Positions 59,601 through 64,000 of a stretch of DNA of 64,000 nucleotides are shown piece by piece. The position numbers were made by a program, and so were the translations under genes. The notes beneath the pieces were generated by a model, which searched no databases, had not been told where the DNA came from, and saw nothing but the letters and a program-made list of their open reading frames with translations. How positions within the stretch are numbered: the stretch's first letter is position 1; every line of letters starts with the position of its first letter. Source of the stretch: Enoplosus armatus (taxonomy: Eukaryota > Chordata > Actinopteri > Centrarchiformes > Enoplosidae); NCBI RefSeq assembly GCF_043641665.1, contig NC_092201.1, forward strand, positions 1,606,001-1,670,000, written 5' to 3'.

Positions 59601-62383
59601 TGAATCTCTTCCTGGCATCGACCTGATGATCGCCATCGGGGTGATCATCATGGTGCTGGGCTTCCTGGGCTGCTGCGGAGCCATCAGAGAGAACCGCTGC
59701 ATGCTGCTGCTGGTGGGAACCATCACATTGTTCTTTTATAGTACTTGATTTGATATTTTCTGACTGAAATCAAGATTCTAGACTTTATTTGTTGTAGAAA
59801 AACACTCAGCAAAGGCGCCAGTATCAGTACAATTCAAACAATATTCATTCCTGACTGAAATCACGGAACTTGAACGCACCAGTGGACAAAATCGATCTTG
59901 TTCCCTGAGTTGAGGCTTTCAGGCAGATGTCCTAAAAGCACATACAGCAAATTATTTCAGAAACGCGATGAAGTCATTTTCAACAAAACAATGTTCTGTC
60001 TTTATATATATTTATATCAATTTAGCAGTTAACAGATTATGAGATTGGCTCTCATGCTTTCTATTAGAAACGGTGTTCTTAGTGGTAATCTTTAGCAGAA
60101 ATTCCTAAATTATTTAGCAGAAAAATAGAAAGTTGTTCAATTGTTGCACATTTTTAGGAGGAAAGTATATAACAAAGTATAGATTGTGATTAAGTTAATC
60201 TTAATCAAGAGATTAATACAAATATTATTTCATTGACAGCATCTTAACAGTGAAAAAAATAATAGAAACAATATTATATTATTAATATTATAAAAGAGGA
60301 GAAATCATGAATAAAGGTGAGTCTTTACGTGAGCCTGTTCTCTCTGAGGGAAACGTTCAGCTGTTGACTGTTGACGTTTGGAAACTCAGTTTTCATCTTC
60401 ATATAATTACATGTTCAGAAAATAATCAACCCTGCTTCTCTGTTCCCTCAGTTCTTCATCAGCCTCCTCGTCATCTTCATCCTCCTGCTGGCGGCGGGCA
60501 TCCTGGGAGCCGTGGGCGAGAAGAAGGTAAAACAGGAAGTGACGGCGTCCTCGCGTCGCCTGCAGCCTCATCGGTTTGTTTGTGTTGTTTGTTTACTTTG
60601 TTTGTTTGTTTGTTTGTGTGTGCAGGTGAAGGACTGGGTGAAGGAGCGTCTGGAGAGGTTCACCCCGCTGTCCAAACAACCAGATAACGTGAAGCAAGAT
60701 CTGGAGAAACTGCAGCGGGAGGTAACACACACACACACACACACACACACAGATGTACGTGGAAAAGTGAGGACCATAAGGGCCATAACATGTCGTCACT
60801 CTCAAGGTCTTTAACTCTACTTAGTCCTCACAGAGATAGAAGTACAAGAACCCACACACAGCTGGTGTCAGACAGGAAAAAAATTATTTCCTCAAATTCA
60901 TAGTTTGTTGCTCAATAAACTTTTATTTTCTTCAGTTCGAGTTACAAATCAGGCTGTAGTTACCATGGAGACCCACAAGAGGGCGCACATGCATCAGACT
61001 GTCACCAAGCTTCTGTCACAGACACTTTAACAATGTGAACACATGATATTGATCAAGTCTGCAGCCAATCGAGAGGGAGAACTGGAACTCGACCTCAAGT
61101 TTAGGGCCCTATGTGGGGTCACATGTTATCTAGATTCTGGACTGTAATTTCATTTTTGTCATATAAAAAAAAAAAAAAGATTTAAGGCTGCAATTAATGG
61201 TTATTTTCAGTATTGATGAATTGTTTTGTCTTTAAAATGTCCAAAAATAGTGAAAAATGCTCAAAGATAATCAGTTTATTGTCACATACGACAAAGAAAA
61301 GTAGCAAAACTTCACAACTGAGAGGCTGGAACCAGAGAATATTTGGCATTTTTGCTTTAAAAAAGACAACAAAAAACAATCGAATACCATACGAATACTA
61401 ATCGAACTAATCGAATGAGCTCTAGATTGAATTACTGCCCCGGCGTGGCAGCAGTTTGGGTGCGTCCGGCTGTGGATAAACTGGAATCAGGAAGTGATTA
61501 GCGGACAGTTCCTGTTAGTTGCGGTTCTGCTGCAGCTTTTGCTAACGGCTGAATCTCCCGTGTTGTTGTGTTTTCCTCCCAGCTGAAGTGTTGTGGTCTC
61601 GTGAATGGACCATCAGACTGGGAGAAGGTTCCTGACTCCTGCCGCTGCAACACCACCGTATCAGACTGCAAGTCCTCCGCCGTCTACACCACGGTGAGAC
61701 CAGATCACCAGAGACTGTGTGACTGAAACATCACCGTCAGTTAGACACGGAGCAAATAGATAAACATGAAACCACGTGATGTACAGTATGATGATGTCAT
61801 GGTCTCCTCCTGCAGCCCTGCTCCTCCCAAATCATCCGTCTGATGGAGAAAAACATGGAGGTGGTGCTGGGAATCGCCTTTGCCATCGCCATCCTGCTGG
61901 TCAGCGCACACACACACAATTTCCCACGATAAACTGCCATGCTAAAAATATTATCACAAATATAACTTGGAGCCACAACCAAGATTCAAAAAATAACATA
62001 AAATAAAGTAGAAATAAATAATATAAGCCTGACAGCCTGATAAGACCTGATACCTTCTGCAGGTGAGGTAGTTAACGACCCCGGCCACTATTTGAGAATT
62101 TAATAAATATTTTATGACAACAACTATCAAACATAAATTAAATAGTACAAAAACATGTTACTATACTATGAATACAGAATGATTTAACTAAAGACAAAGT
62201 ATAAAAAACAGTTTTGACCACATCTGATGTTTTACAGCATAAAAAGAATCTAAATTATATTTTTTAAAGATGGCGGCTTATCTGATGTGTTTCCTCTCTC
62301 TTGCTCTGCAGATTTTCGGCATGGTCTTCGCCATGATTCTCTACTGTCAGATCGGCAGGAAGGAGGCCGCCACCACTGCCTGA
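50131..62383 (+). CDS. tspan8: Tetraspanin-8 (8 coding exons, 225 aa)
   Basis: Four-pass membrane scaffold protein that organises integrins and other partners in tetraspanin microdomains and exosomes. Exons: 50131-50187, 59335-59397, 59593-59712, 60452-60526, 60626-60721, 61583-61693, 61816-61899, 62312-62383, every intron in phase 0. TM1 spans about 8-32, the small loop carries sequon N43-E-S, TM2 is about 51-72 with GFLGCCGAI, TM3 about 77-100. The large loop has six cysteines: CCG at 140-142, PDSC with C157, C159, C166 and C176, plus sequon N160-T-T. TM4 ends SxVLYCQIG-like MILYCQIG, followed by RKEAATTA. LKCCGLVNGPSDW and MILYCQIG are closest to TSPAN8 (human 237 aa). Kozak AAGCCATGG is strong. 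Intron 1 is 9.1 kb, while the others are 0.1-0.9 kb. TSPAN1-like genes are a less likely alternative. Confidence 0.9.
50431..50456 (+). repeat. ATT microsatellite
   Basis: Perfect (ATT)n in tspan8 intron 1; a (TA)18 tract follows at 50555-50590. Confidence 0.95.
51185..51990 (-). mobile_element. 3' end of a non-LTR retrotransposon (L2/Rex1-like), - strand
   Basis: On the - strand, from about 51990, the sequence encodes DYKYQGVHIDNKLDWVK, then KGQSRLYFLRRLRSF and FYESVVASAILYAVACWG. These are C-terminal blocks of a LINE reverse-transcriptase protein. After about 51690 the frame is lost. The 3' UTR ends at AAAGTATTTCTGATTCTGAT (about 51188-51207), the usual tail of these elements (CAATTTCCCCCCGGGGGTCA precedes it). 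It is 5'-truncated and inactive, in tspan8 intron 1. Confidence 0.8.
52515..52615 (+). mobile_element. Start of the repeat family seen at 28195-28440
   Basis: TATATTTATATAGCTAAATT followed by TTATGGCACTTTACATGTAG and AGCAGGTCTAGACTGTACTC is a common fish interspersed repeat. Confidence 0.5.
53620..53810 (+). repeat. Fragment of the 'AAGTACTTTTACT' repeat
   Basis: TTTTGAACGCAGGACCTTTA then CTTGTAATGAAGTATTATTA and TACTTTTACTCCGCC match the right end of the family at 10740-11290. Confidence 0.55.
54580..55095 (+). repeat. Degenerate array of TGTAATCCTGATCAAC units in tspan8 intron 1
   Basis: About 25 imperfect units of 16-20 bases run head to tail, with roughly 15 exact TAATCC cores and many CTGATTA/CTGATCA blocks. 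Unit length drifts, so it is an old array. Confidence 0.8.
55935..56180 (-). repeat. Copy of the interspersed repeat seen at 7440-8215, inverted
   Basis: TGAAATATCTCAACAACTGT, CCTGTAGCGCCACCAGCAGG and CAGCATGCTAACATGCTTGA are, in reverse complement, the blocks of that family in order. Confidence 0.6.
56660..56693 (+). repeat. TG microsatellite
   Basis: Perfect (GT)17 in tspan8 intron 1. Confidence 0.95.
57470..57497 (+). repeat. AAT microsatellite
   Basis: Perfect (AAT)9 in tspan8 intron 1. Confidence 0.95.
58190..58535 (+). repeat. Fullest copy of the interspersed repeat seen at 7440-8215
   Basis: Runs from CTCTGTGAGGCTGCACTAAA through CATCAGCATGCTAACATGCT, GCAGGTATTTGTCATAAACC and CTGACCAGATGATGGCGCTA to GGTCGACCTCATGTTGGCGC. 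Confidence 0.65.
58570..59050 (+). mobile_element. Tc1/mariner-like transposon remnant
   Basis: Nucleotide blocks TGGCATGTTTTGTGGCAGCA, TCCTGTTTCAACATGAGGAC, GTGCACAAAGACAGCTCCAT, GACATCAGTGTTGGACCTCG and GCTGAATGGGAGCAAATCCC lie in the order of the 3' half of a fish Tc1-like transposase gene. In frame pieces they encode VHKDSSIK, then DALVAEWEQIPG and RVEAV. The catalytic segment between VHKDSSIK and the C-terminus is deleted and frames shift, so it is inactive. It lies about 280 bases upstream of tspan8 exon 2. Confidence 0.75.
60725..60751 (+). repeat. CA microsatellite beside the tspan8 exon 5 donor
   Basis: (AC)13 begins 4 bases into intron 5 (donor GAG|GTAACACAC). Confidence 0.95.
60970..60990 (+). 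promoter_or_regulatory. CTCF-like motif in tspan8 intron 5
   Basis: CCACAAGAGGGCGC at 60973-60986 fits the CTCF core at all but one position. Confidence 0.3.
61180..61420. repeat. Diffuse fish interspersed repeat (TAATCGAATGAG type)
   Basis: AAATGTCCAAAAATAGTGAA, CTGAGAGGCTGGAACCAGAG and CTAATCGAACTAATCGAATG resemble a very common fish repeat. A related fragment lies near 31120-31200. Confidence 0.45.
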
Positions 62384-62750
62384 ACACCCACCTGTGGCCA
62401 CGCCCCCTCACTGACTGGCAACGGCCAATCAGCAGTGCCCAAATGACCCATGTAACATGCATCATGTAACCTCAGTGCTACTGTAACTTAACCCGTGCTT
62501 TTAACTGTGAAGGAACACGCTGGTATTTTAGTTTGAATTTCATTCCAATATTACAGTTGAGACACCGCCTGGTGTGTCCTGTATGGAGTCTTAATAGTGA
62601 CAAAAATGGTAAAAAAGTTAAATATAAAAATATCCTGAGCAAACAGGAGAAATGCTGTATGTGAAAAATGTAAAATTGATGATTTAAATGTGTCCTAGAA
62701 GTGAAGCAAGGAGGCGTAAAATTGTTCAATGAATAATAACAGGAGAGTGA

Positions 62751-62756
62751 AATAAA
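62751..62756 (+). terminator. tspan8 polyadenylation signal (AATAAA)
   Basis: Lies 368 bases after the stop codon, giving a compact 3' UTR. A TTTGTTTTAAAAGG T-rich stretch follows within 70 bases. Confidence 0.65.
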
Positions 62757-63069
62757 TGTGTCTTCAATTAACTGAAGAAATGAAACTCGTTTTTTTTTTT
62801 TTGTTTTAAAAGGTAAACGGGAAGTTATTATTGGGTCAAAAAGAAAAAATGGATTTCTCAAAATATCAGTGTGTTCCTTTAACTTTACAGAAAACCTGTT
62901 TTTTTTTTTTTTTTTTTTTTTTACCAAACTCTCATATCAAAACCAAAGTATATAACTAATAGAACAAAAACACTGGTTTATCTTTCTGTTCACACTGCGG
63001 CCTCGGGAAGACCTGGACTGTTGACTGGTAAACTGTTAAAATCTCTTTGGTGTTGTCTAGGGCTTAAGG

Positions 63070-63433
63070 TATGGAAGCCCATTACTGCCAAAATAATAAA
63101 TCAATAAATATGTGGTTACATATGATAAAAATATTAAATTCTCATTCCCGTAATAACTTACTGTCTCATATGAATATCAATATTATGACATCTTCTCAAA
63201 AGAAAAAATATATTATAGACTTAAGACCTATCTTTTTATTCATTTTATTAAAGTGTTTTTTCCTGTTTTCTGTATGTAAACTGTCCTTAGGTTACATGAA
63301 AGATGCTTAAAATTTAATTAGCATTATAATGACACACTGAATAATTTTTGAGATATCTATGAGAGTTGGAATTTCTGCAATGCCTTATTTTTTTTATGTG
63401 TAATTTCTTTATTGGCAGGATTGGGCTTCCATA
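63070..63433. mobile_element. Short terminal-inverted-repeat element downstream of tspan8
   Basis: The left end TATGGAAGCCCATTACTGCC (from 63070) and right end GGCAGGATTGGGCTTCCATA (to 63433) are inverted copies with few mismatches over about 28 bases. They enclose about 310 bases of AT-rich non-coding DNA. A TA target duplication, as in Tc1/mariner MITEs, fits both edges. The rest of 62,780-64,000 is AT-rich with T runs at about 62,901-62,922 and 63,768-63,783, and no gene was seen. Confidence 0.7.
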
Positions 63434-64000
63434 GATTAATGTCCAAACATGTACTGCTATAACTGTCTGTTGCAATGCCGGCTGCCATTTTTGAAAAATA
63501 TCACCAAATAATCCTCAGGAAGTTGAAGTTGTGGTGTGTGCTTGTGCTGTTCTAACATAAGATATCAAAACCATTATAAAAAACCCATTATAAAACAATA
63601 ACCCTTGAATTTGACACAGCTGCATATATCTAATATCTTTGACCACATTATTATATTACTCATTAACTCTTGATTATTTTTATTATAAAAACAAATTGTT
63701 CAATCTTTCTTTTTCTTGTTTCTTTGCACTGAATCTTGTTGCTGTTGCATTTATAAATTTTTTCTTCTTTTTTTTTTTTTTTTACTGGCGCTGGTTGAAA
63801 ACTATAACAATGTTTTTATTCTTAATTTTTGTCTCTTAACTTGAGTTTAGTTTGGGACATCAAGTGTCAAACTATAGAAGAAGTTCTCCAAAAGTTGTTT
63901 GTCTTTTTTATCTTGTAGTCCCCTCCCAACAGGGAAAAAGAATAGAATACATTAAAATAAAAATTCTCTAGAATTTGTATTTTCTTACAGGAAGGGGCCT

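Overview
This window is vertebrate nuclear DNA, almost certainly from a percomorph (perch-like) teleost fish. The evidence is spliced genes with canonical GT-AG introns, long CA/GT microsatellites, several interspersed repeats typical of percomorph genomes, and protein sequences that are clearly fish forms of known genes. No tRNA, rRNA, CRISPR array, operon or bacterial feature was seen.

Layout, left to right. (1) The 3' part of interferon gamma (ifng1, + strand; exons 2-4 at 562-3750, signal-peptide exon outside the window), followed by a possible long 3' UTR with an AU-rich element. (2) About 19 kb of non-coding DNA rich in microsatellites, nested repeats and a 1.1-kb degenerate TGGGTTTA-type array. 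(3) dyrk2 on the - strand (7 coding exons, 36405 down to 23083, 591 aa), convergent with ifng1 as in mammals. (4) fbxo15 on the + strand (10 exons, 39292-44007, 521 aa), divergent from dyrk2. (5) A two-exon - strand gene (46547 to 44966, 460 aa) for a PYRIN domain, coiled coil and PRY-SPRY/B30.2 protein with no RING or B-box, tail-to-tail with fbxo15. (6) A 3-kb block of LINE and SINE-like remnants. (7) tspan8 on the + strand (8 coding exons, 50131-62383, 225 aa) with a 9.1-kb first intron that holds a LINE 3' end, a Tc1-like remnant and a TAATCC-rich array. (8) About 1.2 kb of AT-rich downstream DNA with a small terminal-inverted-repeat element.

The genes do not form an operon or pathway. 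They are a synteny block: ifng1-dyrk2 is the old vertebrate IFN-gamma neighbourhood, and tspan8 belongs to the same human chromosome arm (12q). fbxo15 lies elsewhere in human, and the PYRIN-B30.2 gene looks like a fish-specific immune insertion. The two points I rate highest are the RING-less PYRIN-coiled-coil-B30.2 gene beside the IFN-gamma locus, and the TG/CA microsatellites that abut splice sites in three different genes (fbxo15, dyrk2, tspan8). I did not find a clearly new multi-gene system.
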